Made by a program: the position numbers and the translations under genes. A stretch of DNA of 64,000 nucleotides from Larus michahellis (Eukaryota; Chordata; Aves; Charadriiformes; Laridae): positions 26,810,397 through 26,874,396 of the forward strand of contig NC_133901.1 of NCBI RefSeq assembly GCF_964199755.1, read 5' to 3'. The notes beneath the pieces are model-generated. The model did no database searches. It saw only the letters and a list, made by a program, of their open reading frames with translations, and had not been told where the DNA came from. Of the stretch, positions 39,601 to 52,216 are shown piece after piece; the stretch's first letter is position 1, and each line of letters opens with the position of its first letter.

Positions 39601-42600
39601 GGCTAAATTTTCTACCAAGTTAATTCAAATATTTTGACAAGGTTAATCTGTGGTAGAACATGTCTTTATCTCTCCTGCGATACCATTTGATTTATGATCT
39701 GCCTATGTCACAGGAGAAGCTGATCAACACTGCAAGGCTCCATAACTTTCAGCTACAAGCAGGTCATCACTCCCAACATTCAAACTTGCACAGAATCTCA
39801 GCGTGCTCTGCGCACATTGATGAAATCCAGTTTCACGTATTGCAAATAAGGTTTACTCTTCTGGCCCAATAAAGCCACAGAGGCAATGACATACTGAAAA
39901 AAAAGATACTGTAGATAGGGATATCCCTAAATGTCACCTACAATTAAATACCTGCAATGCCTGCAGTGCTGCATTTACTGATAATATATAATACTGACTG
40001 CCATCCAGCACATATCATATAGGTGCCGCTGCTGCACATCAGCATGCTGCAAATATGCACTAAAATACACTATGGTGTGTTTTTACTTGGCAAAGCCTTG
40101 TATTTAATTAACCATGCCTACATTTAACTTTTGGGTTTTCGACTATATGTTCTCCTAACCCACAGAGAGTATTTCATATATAGCTGTTAAGTACACTGTA
40201 ACAGTGGAGAAAAACACATGGGCAGTATTAAGGACTTGCTCCGTAACTGTGTTAATCCCACATTGTTTTTAAATGTGTGCTTTCACAGAAAACAAAGGAG
40301 TCTAAGACTTTCTCTATATGCTTTAAATTTGGGAAATGTTTGATTTCCCAAGAGCACAGCGCAATTCCCTTAGGAGGGAGCTACCAAATTTGAAAACAAA
40401 TGAACCTTCTTATGCACAAGTTTTGAATCACAATTTAAACACTATTTTTAAAATTTAAACTAGATTTCTGGTCTACTATTCATTCTGCTGACTATGCATT
40501 TTGCAAAATTTTACTGGCGGTCATTTCTTTCTCCCTCGGAGGACCTCTTTAAGTCACAGGAGATAAAATACTTTTTTTAAATAGGGGGAAAAATTAAAAA
40601 GATACACAGAGCAAGAAACACTTGAAGACAGGTCAATGCAGATGTGATTTGTAGAGCTGTACTACACACTCTTTCGTTACATTGAAAATGGGTAGATTTC
40701 AAACTAAGCTTGTCTGAAAGGTAGAAGTTGTCTGAAAGCGTAATATTACCTCAGGCTGCTTGTAAGGTATAAATCTTCAGGCACTAGAGGAATCAAATTT
40801 GCAAACGTGTGGATTTAAGTATACTTTAAACCCTTTAATATTCTACACTTAGACTTTCAAATTCCACCTTGCAATAGCAAGCATTGCCATTGATTTAGAG
40901 CAGTCAAAGCAGGTCTGCAAACATTGGCCATAAACCTGTCACAGCTGTGATGAAACGTTGCAGTCTAAACACAGTTCCTAAGATTTCTGTAATGTGGTAC
41001 TGAAAGCTGTTTTATTTCCCTATAAAATGGTATTGCTATATGGACAAGGTTATAGTTGCTAGCCTGTTAAATGAAACTTCACATTTTTAAGATTATGGAA
41101 AAAAGAGAAAAACGTGCAGTCACCTGCAATGCACAATACTGAAGAGCTTTAAGAATATGGGGAGTGGTCCTGTGGCGTGCAAAAGAAATTCATCAAAGAA
41201 GCACGAACACTGGTTGAATTCTGTTCACACCAACGTCAGCTGGAATTTTACTACTGGCTTGAATGAAAGGACAGTACTAAAAAGTCTCACAAGCTACCAT
41301 TAATTTTAGAAATGGAGCAAAACCAGCACCTGACCAATCATTTTCTCTCCTCTTGTATAGAGATGAAAATACAGCATGCAACCACTTGCATGCTCATGGC
41401 GCGTGCGCTGTGCAATCAGCTGGGCAGTCCAACACAGAACAGATCAAGTCAAAATGGCGGCACCAAGCATTTCATCCATCTGTTTGGAAAGGTTGTTTTA
41501 AATGCAGACAAGGCAATTGAGAAAATACAAGAAATTTAAATATTTTATTTCCTTATGCTATGAGGCAACTTCCTAGCCATCGTCTTTCGGGTTTTTTAGT
41601 GCACAGCACTTCTTTGTAGCATAAATTCGTCAGGAAATTAACCTGATGTTATTCTGCCTCACTATCAGAGAGTTTGAAGTCATTTGCATTAAAACCATGT
41701 ACAGTGTTGCTTAGTAACAGAGACAGTGGAATAAAGCCATAAATTGGGAGGAGGAAGATGAGGCAGGAAGAAATCATAGCAGCATAAAAACTTTTATTGG
41801 CACTTAAGCGTATTTTTCCCTGATTGAAGCAGAATTCATGAAACAATTACAACCCCATGACAAGGCTGGTAATGATTAGCCCTTAAGAACTACTGTTATT
41901 TTCTGACAGTTGGGAAGCTGGTTTTGTTTATTTCAGGAAAGGAAACATCAAATCTGCTTTGGACTAAAGAAAACTGAAGACAGAGATTAGCACCAGCTAA
42001 TTATCCAGTGCCAGCATTTCACTGAAGCTCCTACTATAGAATAGGAGACTTATGTAATAATTTATAATTGCAATTAATTCTTGTCACCCAATCAGAGTTT
42101 TTAAAGTAACAATATACACTTCAGTGCCCAGTACTTACGTTATGCTGCACTACAGTGGAAAATATACAATCCAATTACAGTGAAGGAATTACTGGAGAAA
42201 GAAAGAGTTGTGAAACAATTTTAATAAATTCAGTCAGAAATACTGACAGAAAGATAAATGTCATAAAAAGAAAAATCAGTATCTTAATGAAGTCAAGCCT
42301 ACATGAAGTTTCAAGCACTTCAGCAAAATTTGTACTATGATGTAAACAAAGTACACCTGTATCATAGAAGCAAAAATGACTTCTACTCAGTCATGGAATG
42401 TAAGAGATTTTTTTCTTTTAAAGGTCATACAACAAGGCTCGCATAGAACAGAGAACTTTTACAATTCTTCATAGCAGAGACCCAAACAAGGCTCTCTAGT
42501 ATTATTAAAATCTTGGCTTTGATTTAATCAAGTCATTTCAGTAAAATTTGAAAGGTCCAATCCTAACCCTATCATTTAAAAAAATTGCTCAAAGCTTTAG

Positions 42601-43687
42601 ACAGATAACAGCTTGCTTACTCCAAGCACCACTTCAGAGCCCATCAGCACATAACCATAAAGCAAGGTAAAAATGCAGAGTTCCCACCCCAATCAGCCAA
42701 GCAGATACATCTGTCAAACAGAAAAGTATTGCAGGCTACCTTCTCTGTCCAGGAAAGAGGTGACCATCTTCTCTGCTTATGCCACCAATTTCTAGAAGAA
42801 GCAGGTTTTTTCTGTTCTGCCCTTCCAAGTGAGTGCTTAGAGTTGTATAGAGTTGATAGGGAGAGAGCCCCACCAGAGCAGAGAGCTCTGTGATTTCTCT
42901 GTCCTCTCCCAATTCACAGGTGTACCCTGTTGCCCCTGCTTTGTTGTTGACCTCCTTGTTATGTCTAATCTTAAAATTAAATGCTTTGCAGACATGGGAG
43001 AGAAGTCCATGCATTTGCTCTGTAAATCCATTTGTATATTTAGGATGCTGGATAAACAACAATACAATAAGTTAGCATTTACTTAAGAAACTCAGAAACA
43101 AGACAGTAAGTATTTGAGCCATTAGAAAAGCATATATATATATGATAATTTCTTATTACAAAAATATCTGAGCTTACCTCAGAACCTACCCAGTCATAAC
43201 ACTGAAGTCTTAACATCAACCTTTGAAGATTTCTCTTTACAAAGGCCCCACCACAGTTTAAATATCATTTTTGATAGGTAATAATTTTGAAACCTTTTCT
43301 ATCATCTCAAGACTAGGAAAGACAGAAGAAATGAAATACCACATGAAACATGCATTTAGAAGCCAGGACAGAAAGTACTACAGAAAAACAAAGTATTAGA
43401 GAGGTACTAAGGCTAGACTCAGGCTAGCCCTGCTTCTGTTGATACATGTAGTCTGCCATTTGCTAGAATACATTTTCTCTCAGGCAGCTCTTTTAAGACT
43501 GAAAAAACATAGTATAATGTTTTGACCGCAGCTCTTTAAAACAGCTGCTTAGTTTTCTGCATCACACCCATCAACCCAGTATCAAGTGCACCCACACAAA
43601 GTCTGAACAAATTTCACTTAAAGTTTCATTGACAAATTGTTAAATACTCCCCAGTTTGCTGAATTTTCCAAGAAATACAAATCTCCA

Positions 43688-43704
43688 TTAAAAAAAAAAA
43701 AAAA
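43688..43704. repeat. Poly-A tract
   Basis: About 17 consecutive A followed by CCCGC. There is no retrocopy body upstream that I can recognise, so it is called as simple sequence only. Confidence 0.8.
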
Positions 43705-43776
43705 ACCCGCTGCTGTGAAAGACAATTCTGTGCAAAGTTAGATACACAAATAAAAATAAATCAAGCTAAGACATCG

Positions 43777-43822
43777 CCCCATGTGATTTCCCGAGGGAGA
43801 ATACCCCATAGGATTTCCCGAG
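43777..43822. repeat. Imperfect 19-bp direct repeat, period 27
   Basis: A ccccat..gatttcccgag unit occurs at 43777-43795 and 43804-43822 with two differences. Confidence 0.85.
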
Positions 43823-46569
43823 CTGGGAACAAAATAATAAGAGACAATCTGTGAATTAATGCTCAAATCCAAACATAAGGACTTTATACACCAAAAGAAT
43901 CACTTTTATCCCCCCCTTAAACTTTTAAAAAAATGTAAGCGCTGTTATTTATCAGCTCCCTAGTGAAAAATATTTGCGGTTTTCTTTTGAAAAATGATGA
44001 AGCAAAACAGATGCTGCAGCGCAGAGAGCACAGCAAAACAAGGAACAGTTGTTCGCTCGCTCTCCAGTGTGCCATCCACATTATTTGCAATCATGCAAGA
44101 CCTCATTATGCCGTGTGCTGAGCCAGGATGCAGCCCTACTGCCTTGGGAGCCGCACACGTGCAACTGAGATCAGGGTTTGGCCGCATACGGTCTTTCCTG
44201 GCCCAACGAGCATAAATCCTGATGACATAAATTCTTACAGACGCACGGACAAACCCGGCCCCAGTGTAACTTCACTGCTGGCGGATCTGGTGCTCCCCAC
44301 ATCAGATACAGCTCACAGAGAGCACGTTTGCCTTTCGTCAGGACACTGACCAATAAAACACAAAATAAGACTGTCTGTTCACTTCATTTATCAGCTAGCA
44401 CAAAGGGCAAGGAGCTCTTTGTAACTCTGTCACGGCAAAGCCCACCAAACCATCAGCTTACCTCAGAAAACAGCACTGTCCTCTCCCTGTCGGCAAGGCC
44501 ACGGCATTAGCCTTGGGCCTGGTGCAAGCCCCGAGCTGAAGGGGAAGGCAGTTACACCGGTCTCTCGCTCGCCCCAGCACAAAGAGCTTGTTTTCCGTCC
44601 AGCACAGGGCTCACAGTGACACTGAAGGACACTGGTCTCCAGTCCTGCCCCAGCCCAGCCTGTCCCCATCTCCACAGCCATGCATGGCCGTCCTTGGCTG
44701 TGTCTGACCCTGGTTTCTCCCACCAGGCCCAGTCCTGAAAGGTGAAAGCTGAAAGGTTTGAAATCAATCTGGTAGAGGTCTCCGGGGCCAAGAGACCAGG
44801 ATATAAAAGTTTTCCACGCAAGCTTACCTAACACTAGCATTGCATCCTGCATAAATTACGCTTTGGAATTCATAACGAGGGAGTGCTTTGGTTGGGATTG
44901 CCAAAATAATTTCAGTCACGTTTTAGCACCTAGCCGCTTTTTAAGACTCAGTCTCACCTAGGGGCAAGTCTAAGTTTAGTTGTATTGGTGATTTAAGATA
45001 AACCGAAGGCTTCTCCCAAACCTAGACAGTCCACCTGACAAGCAACAAACCAGGCAAGGAAGAGATGTGCACAGCAGCCTGGTTTGGCCTAGCGACAAAA
45101 CTCCTTAGCAGGCAGGTCAAACAGGGTATTTTACAGCCCTGAACTTGTAGCTTCGCTCCTTTGCCATTTTCTTCTTGGTCCTTTACACTAGAAACCCGAT
45201 TTGGCTTCCATATTTCAAAATTCAACCAATTCTATCCATTCATAACAATGTTTTTTTTAAATGTTATCGCTTCTTTTTGCAACACCTATGAGGGGAAGTT
45301 TTGACATCTGTAGCACTGGAAAATGTTAAGAACAGGTAGTTCAAACAGCTGTCAGGAATGAAACCGGTTATGCAGCTTTGGGTCACAGCGGTGGACTAGC
45401 TAACTTCTGAGAAACTTTCTATCGGTTTAGAGGCTGCTTCTGAGGCAGCAGGCAAACTGATGGAATAATTCACGTCTTAGACATCAGCTTCAGATTTCTC
45501 AGCTCTTGCTGCAGTTCCTGACAGCAGGCAAACTCACTGCCGTTAGTTAGAAACAGTGCTGGCCTTGCGCTAAGGTCGTAGATCGAGATACTGACAACAT
45601 TAATTTATAGCAGACAAATACCTCTGATAAGCTTGGAACAATTAGGAAAGGCCTTGGCAGAGTTTCAGCAGGATTTGAGATGTGTTTTGGCTTCTTGTCC
45701 CTTGGGATGGTATTACTCCAATAGGTGTTATTTCACAGAAAATCAACAAGATCCATACTCTTTAACTACCTTTGACTCTTTCAGAACTTGCAGTCTCTTC
45801 CACCAAACAGCTTACAAACTCTGATAGCAGGATATGCAGTTCAAAGATGGCAGGACAGACTGAAAGAGGCATGAGTCACGGTGACTTATATTTATGATGA
45901 ACTGTTTGTATTGTGAACACATGTGCTTTACAAGGTTCATCATTTTCCCCACAGAGCTTGTAAAACCTTGGAAATATTCATGTTAGAGACCTGCAAAAAG
46001 TATAAAATTCTTCAAACTTTGTGGATTTGCAATGAAGAACGTTCCTAGATGACAAAACCTATGTTACTTGACCCTGTGTGTAAAATATAACTCCCATCTC
46101 TCCTCCAGACTTAAAAACTTCATCTAGTTGGCAAACAAATCAGAATTTACTCCTCTCAGGATGCACACGAGTTCAAAACAACAATATGAAAGAATTTAGT
46201 TCTGAGTGATATTGAAACAAGACTTCAGAGGAGCTAAGGCAAAAAAAAAAAAAGTAAATAAAAGGCTTCACTTCTCTTATTTAGAGAACTACAATTTTTC
46301 TTTTTAAACAAACAAATCTTTCTTTTTTCTCAGCACTGGGCTACCTCATAACAACACGATATTCATAACAACATGCCCTTTTCCTAGAAGGGCATAAACC
46401 TTAAACAGCTATTTTATTAATGTGCAATTTTGGACTAATGGAAAAAAAAGTCGAATAGGTACCTGAAATAGCATTAATGCAACTTTAAAAAATCAACTTG
46501 TAACATTATATAGCTCCCTGTAATGATCTGCAGAGCTCCATACAGTTGCATCCTTGTGACTACGTGGGA

Positions 46570-46850
46570 TTGTGGCCTAAGTCAGCACTTCTCAAAATGT
46601 GGTCCCTTGGAAGCAGACTGTTCCCTCCAAATTTCCAGATGCTAAACTGCATTAAAAGAGGTATAACATACATTAAATCCTTTTTCCATGTAAGTAATTG
46701 CTGCTGTAATGCTAGAAAATTATGAAAGGAATGAAGGTCAGCACAATTTCTGAATGGGCGGAACAGACTACATAAGGCAATCTGTCCCTAACCATGTGGC
46801 CTAGCCCAGAAACAAGCTTAAGAATTCCTGATGCAAGCCTATTTGAAATG
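46570..46850 (+). repeat. Possible MER5-like hAT transposon fragment
   Basis: The block 'cagcacttctcaaaatgtggtccc' near 46582 resembles the terminal 'cagtggttctcaaagtgtggtcc' of MER5-type non-autonomous hAT elements. Near 46793-46855, 'aacaagcttaagaattcctgatgcaag' and 'gaaatgcagattttta' recall internal MER5 blocks. The middle is not alignable by eye and the block order is partly inconsistent, so this is tentative. Confidence 0.3.
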
Positions 46851-49470
46851 CAGATTTTTATTATATTTTTTTTAATGCTTTGTGTTTGTCAGGTTGCTTA
46901 TATATGTTTCTACAGTTTGTCTGCATTCTTCCAGTCTCCTAGCCTTCTGCCTGACTGCAGTTCCTCAGGGCAGAGTGAATTATAAAAGAAAAATGGTATA
47001 AATCAAAAGTCCTTCTAGATTACACTGTGGGGGAAAAAATATAAAGAAACATATTGCTCTTACTGCCTAACTCTCAATTATAGAAAAATAACATCAGTGA
47101 GAAAATTACTACTTTCATAATTACCCCTCTCAATAACTGTTTTTTGAAATCCTGTGAAAAGCTCTCAGAGTGCATTTCAAACTTTGAAGTAGTGAAGTAG
47201 ATCAAAGTACATGTATGGTTTCTCTCTCTTATTAAGGAAGCTGTATGGTATTTGACAGCTACAGGCAATGAGAATTGTGTGAAACTTGTAGGATCGTAAC
47301 AACAATAAACTTGAAGCAGTATGTGTCTTGATAGATTTAAATACAAAATAGAATGTAATGTTGCCAGTTAAATGGATTGTGGTGTTTTTCTCTCCTCAGG
47401 CCAAGCACACAGAGTTTTAGACAACAAACAAAAACACCCCCATGGTTAGAAGGGAAAAAGATACTTCTTTTAGTCATGAAAAGTGTAGCTTTCCAGTGTT
47501 TTAACCAAACTGTATTTGGATTAAAAAAAAAAATAATTTTAAAACAAAGTTTGAATTGTAGGGGTAGGAGGTGGGGCATGGTTAAATGGATTAGATCACC
47601 TCTGGAACACAGATTTTCATCAGGAGCATGTGCTCCATACACTATCGCCAAATCTTTGATACAGAAATTCTTCTATTGCTTGGAATAAATCAGAGGCAGG
47701 GTTAACAGATGACAGTATCTTCTTTAACAGAGAGAGCAATTGCAGGGAGATTAAGAACACGTTTTCTCTGTCATTCAGTGCCTTGAACAATGAGTCCATC
47801 AGCTCGTCTCATTCTTGTAAGGCATGGCTACGTTTGCTAGAGCTATATCTGGAAAGAACATGACCTCTTAGTGTCACTGGCCCAGCCTTTGCAATGCAAA
47901 ACTCAAAGAAGCTAAATATCGAGGAAGATGTTTTGCCTGAAAGCACAAATTCATCCTCCGAAGCAACATCTACCCTTCGCTTTGTCAATTTTCCAACAAC
48001 AGCTGCTAGTTATCTGTCATATTAATATGCTTTCAATATACTGTGCTTGAAGCAGCTGGACCAACTTGAAACCAATTTGAAAAACATGTTTATAGAGAAA
48101 GACAAAGGAAATGACCTGTAACATTGTAGACACAATATGTTCCACATGAGAGCTTCACCAGTTGAGTTTTTACTCAGTCGTTTTATTACCATTCAAGGTC
48201 TCCAGCTTTCATTGTGCTGCTGTTAGTAGGTCTGGGATGCCTTTGACTTCCAATCTGCCTTCCCAGTATTTTCTGTGGTTCTTTGGTCCCAGAGAAGAAG
48301 CAGCAGTTAACCAGCCGTTAAAGCAAACAGCTCCAGCACACATTCCTGTCCATCTGCAGCCGAGTGCAATGACTAAACCAGGATTTGCTTAACTAGTCGG
48401 CCTGTGAGAAGAATGAGCAAGCAGGTATTTCCTTTTTTTTTTTGCATCTATGAAGAGACAAGAATGAGATTCAAAGAATAAGTGCTACAAAATGCTTCAA
48501 AAGAAATGGTTTTTCTTCCAAGCAACTTCGCTGTAAAAGGTGACAAATCTTCCTTGTAACCAAGTGATCCACTTCCGACCCACCCACCCCTCATGCTACC
48601 AGAATTTAGTGAAATGTGACAGTTAGAAAGATCACAGTTTTAACTATTTTGGATGTTAGGGTCACATCTTAGAATGTAATGAAGGAGAAAGTTGAGGAAA
48701 AGATCTTTTTCTCATCTTTTGTTCTGCTTAAAATTCTTAACTTGATCCAGAATTACTTCCAATAAGCCAAACTAGTCATTTTTGTTTCATGAACTTTGAG
48801 TCTGAGAATATAAATCTGAAAAAAAAAATTAACCAAACCCACAAACAAGCATTTTCCCTACAAGTACTATATTTTTTTTCACATTTTATAAAGAAATATA
48901 TACATGCCTTTAAACAGGTATTTGTTAAAGGAAGTACTGCAGGCCCATTGCTCTCGCTTGGTACAGATAATTTTGAACATTTTGGTGGTTTTGCATTTAA
49001 AATCTCAAGCCCAAACCCAACATTTAAAGGAAATTTCCTTTGTGCATCCATGTGATTTTAAAATGGAACTTATAAAGCGACATTTTGAAGTATTGACCTA
49101 TGCAAAGCGTCAGTTAACTAGAGAAAAGATTAAAGTACAAGACTAACTAAAACAGTCAGCCCTCCATGTTCTCTATCAGCTGATCAAGATGCTGTTGCTC
49201 TCCAGAAACATACTTGTTTCAGTTGTGGTCAAAAATATGCTGATCGTAAGCTTCTGATGCAATGCCATCATGGAAAAGCCATTGCAATGCTACAACGCGT
49301 GACATGAAGTGCTGTCAGGAGTTAGGAAAGCACTAATGCAATTAAGTAAAGTTTTTAGTGGTTCCTCCTCTGAAATGCTAGTTTGGTAAGCCACATTTAG
49401 AAGCAAAATTGAGACTGAAACAGCACAGAGCAAGACAGTAAGGAATGGAGTGTATGCCTGTCTTTCTTAC

Positions 49471-49489
49471 CAAAAAAAAAAAAAAAAAA
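49471..49489. repeat. Poly-A tract
   Basis: About 19 A in a row, not preceded by any retrocopy sequence I can recognise. Confidence 0.8.
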
Positions 49490-51535
49490 AGGCTTATTTA
49501 ATCCAGCAAATGCTTTGGTTTGTTTAGTCTAGCAAAAAAAAATCTAAAATGAGATAGGATTATTCCTCATAAATACATCATGGAAAGGCAAATGAAGCTA
49601 AAGGGTAATGCTGGTACACGAATAATTGAGTATCAGCTTATCATGAACAAAACTTAGGCTAAATTAAAAGGCAGTTTCCAACCATCAGAAGAGCAATGAT
49701 CAGAAACAGTTTTGCAACAGGAGTAGTGAGAGCACCAGCGAAAAGAGACCTAAGGTGGCACTTGATATGTTTGTGAACAGGATAACGCAGTATGGTGCCT
49801 GAGAAAGCAAGGAGGAAGCGTGTTCCCCTGGTGAACTGCATTACACAGCTCCTGATTTGGATGCATTCATCAATCTACAATATCAAGGGAAATAGCAAGG
49901 GAAATAGATACAAGACCAAGTTTGTGTGTATATTGAACATCCTGGAGGTCTGTAAATTAAATTGTTTTCCTGCTTTTACTCTGTTCTGGCAGCTTAAGGG
50001 AGTTTTTATTTAAGTAATACTTAGACATGCAGTAAGTAAATGTGAAAACACACACCTTGCAGGGTATCTAAGCATGCAAATATAAAACCTTTACTGATGA
50101 CCACATTTGTTTTAGACAGAACTGCACCTACTAATGAATTGAAAGTCTGCTGATTGACAGTGCATAGAGACAGAATGAGACTTTTCTAATCTGAGTCTCC
50201 CTATCACCTCTTATTCTCAACCTGGCTTCCCACTTCTAATCATGCCTTCAAAATTTCTTGTCTCTGTTTTACATCTGATCAGCCAGGGGATAAAGAAGAT
50301 CCAGCTGGAACTCATCGGCCTCAGTTTTTAAAGACTGTTTCTAAATTTTCTGGTCAGCGTGTTGGCTGAACTGCTTTGCCACCCAATTTGAACCGTCGCT
50401 TTTCCATGAACCTGCTGATGCCAAATCTTACACAAAATGCTGTGTTTCACAAACAGCATTTTTTCAGCTCAGATATCCTCATTTTACTGAGAGGAAAGCT
50501 CTAAGCCAGAGCAATTATCTCACTTCTGCCAGACCATACAATAGAAATGCAGAGCATATTACAGCAACCTTTAATATATCAGTTTCAGCATGTTAACAGT
50601 TACCCTGAATATGCAGAAAAACCTGCAGCAAGCTTTCATCGAGACTTAAATTAGCAAATCTTCGTTGCTTTGCCCTGTGCTACATGGCCTCATGAGCTCA
50701 AGAGCCTGAAATATTAGGCAACGCTTCTCCATGCTCCATTTATTAGTGAAGAGGGTTTATACGGGTTTGGAAATGTCACCATCCCAACAAACCCCTGTAA
50801 ACACTACCAGGATGAAAGTATGAATAGCAACTCACCCTGAAGACATCTAAGGGCTTTCCTTCTGTAAAAAGTCTTAGAAAGTCTATAAATCCACTCCTCT
50901 GTAAAGTATCATGGAGTTCTGCACTATTGGATTTTTCCTATGGGCCTAGGTATTCTTTCAGCAGTGCTGTTAGTCAAACCTCTCACCTACAAATTACACT
51001 GCTACTGAATACATGAGAGTCCTTTCCTATATGTCACAAGAACTGGAAATCTTAAACATAAACAAATAAAATAATTTCAAAAATTAAAATCCAAATATTA
51101 TATGTTGCATTAATAAATTATTTTCATGTGTCATTTACTAAAAGCATGATGAATCTCTCCAGAAAATTAAACTCTGCTCTTCCAAGTTTCAATCAAATCT
51201 TAACTTCCAGTAAAGCAAGTAATAAAAAAATTACCTCTCCTTTAATCTTAAATACCTCTACATTTAGCATAATTTGGAAGGCTTATCCTGGGATTGCGTA
51301 AACCTCTCAGGGGTACTTTTCATGCCTGCTAAACATAGGAATGGTCTGTCTCATACAACGTACACCCCATTGGCCTGCTCCACGTGGATCACTCATGAGG
51401 AACAGGGCTTTCCATTCGCACATGCTGAAGCATCAATCTAAAGACCTTAAAATGGCCAGAGGGAAAGGGGAAAGTTTCTGCATCTTAAGGGTGCTGGGAT
51501 GTGACTGGCAACCTTACTGGCTTTTATATTTCTGG

Positions 51536-51690
51536 TTTTATTATATTTCTGTTTATATTCTGTTATATTATTTCTCTTTATATTTATACATATATATTTT
51601 ATATATATACACAAATATATAATATATATAATATATATTATATTATATATAATATATATAATAATAATATATATAATATTTACCCCTGAC
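51536..51690. repeat. AT-dinucleotide/trinucleotide microsatellite tract
   Basis: About 150 bp almost free of G and C, made of TATAT, TATTAT and ATAAT units in irregular order with many self-complementary stretches. The Tyr/Ile-rich open frames here on both strands are artefacts of the repeat. Confidence 0.95.
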
Positions 51691-52188
51691 AAAATCTTTC
51701 AGTTCAAGCTCCAGAAGCTTGTTATTCAGTGAGGGGGAGGTATTGAGCATCACAACCTGTTCTTATTTTCCTGGAGTGACTAATAGTTACCAGTTTCTTC
51801 AAACGTGTGAGAAGTTCCATCAATTTATCTAATTCAGAAAATAAGCTGGGACAAAGGCAGCATCAACAATGCAAATATCTAATTAAAAACTACATATGAT
51901 TCAGAAACAAGCAAATTCCAAAACTTCATGTATTCTGTTGTAAGCCTTCCAGTGAGAAGGCAAAAATCAAATGTGAGCAACATAGTGAAAAAACCAAGAG
52001 GCAGCTTCGCTAAGGTAGGAAAATCTTTGGCAGCAAAAGAAGAGAAAAAAATTCCGCAACCCTTCCACAAGGACCCTGTTGCATAGTAGTTAAAAACAGC
52101 TAATGACAGCAGGGAAGGAACTTAATCTTTCCCTACGAAATATCTCAAGGTAGGAATATTATGTTACTTTTACAGGGGAGAAAAAAGG

Positions 52189-52216
52189 TATTTTTTTATA
52201 TATATATAAAAAAATA
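52189..52216. repeat. 28-bp perfect AT palindrome
   Basis: The sequence has the form TA-T7-(AT)5-A7-TA and equals its own reverse complement. It could extrude as a cruciform. No function is implied. Confidence 0.9.

Noticed and set aside
44463-44852. 129-codon minus-strand ORF in a GC-richer patch
   Set aside because: No family resemblance. Overlapping open frames on both strands suggest composition rather than coding.
49471-49489. Poly-A run as the tail of a processed pseudogene
   Set aside because: No recognisable mRNA-like sequence or target-site duplication upstream.
51341-51692. Ile/Tyr/Asn-rich ORFs on both strands
   Set aside because: They arise from the AT microsatellite tract.
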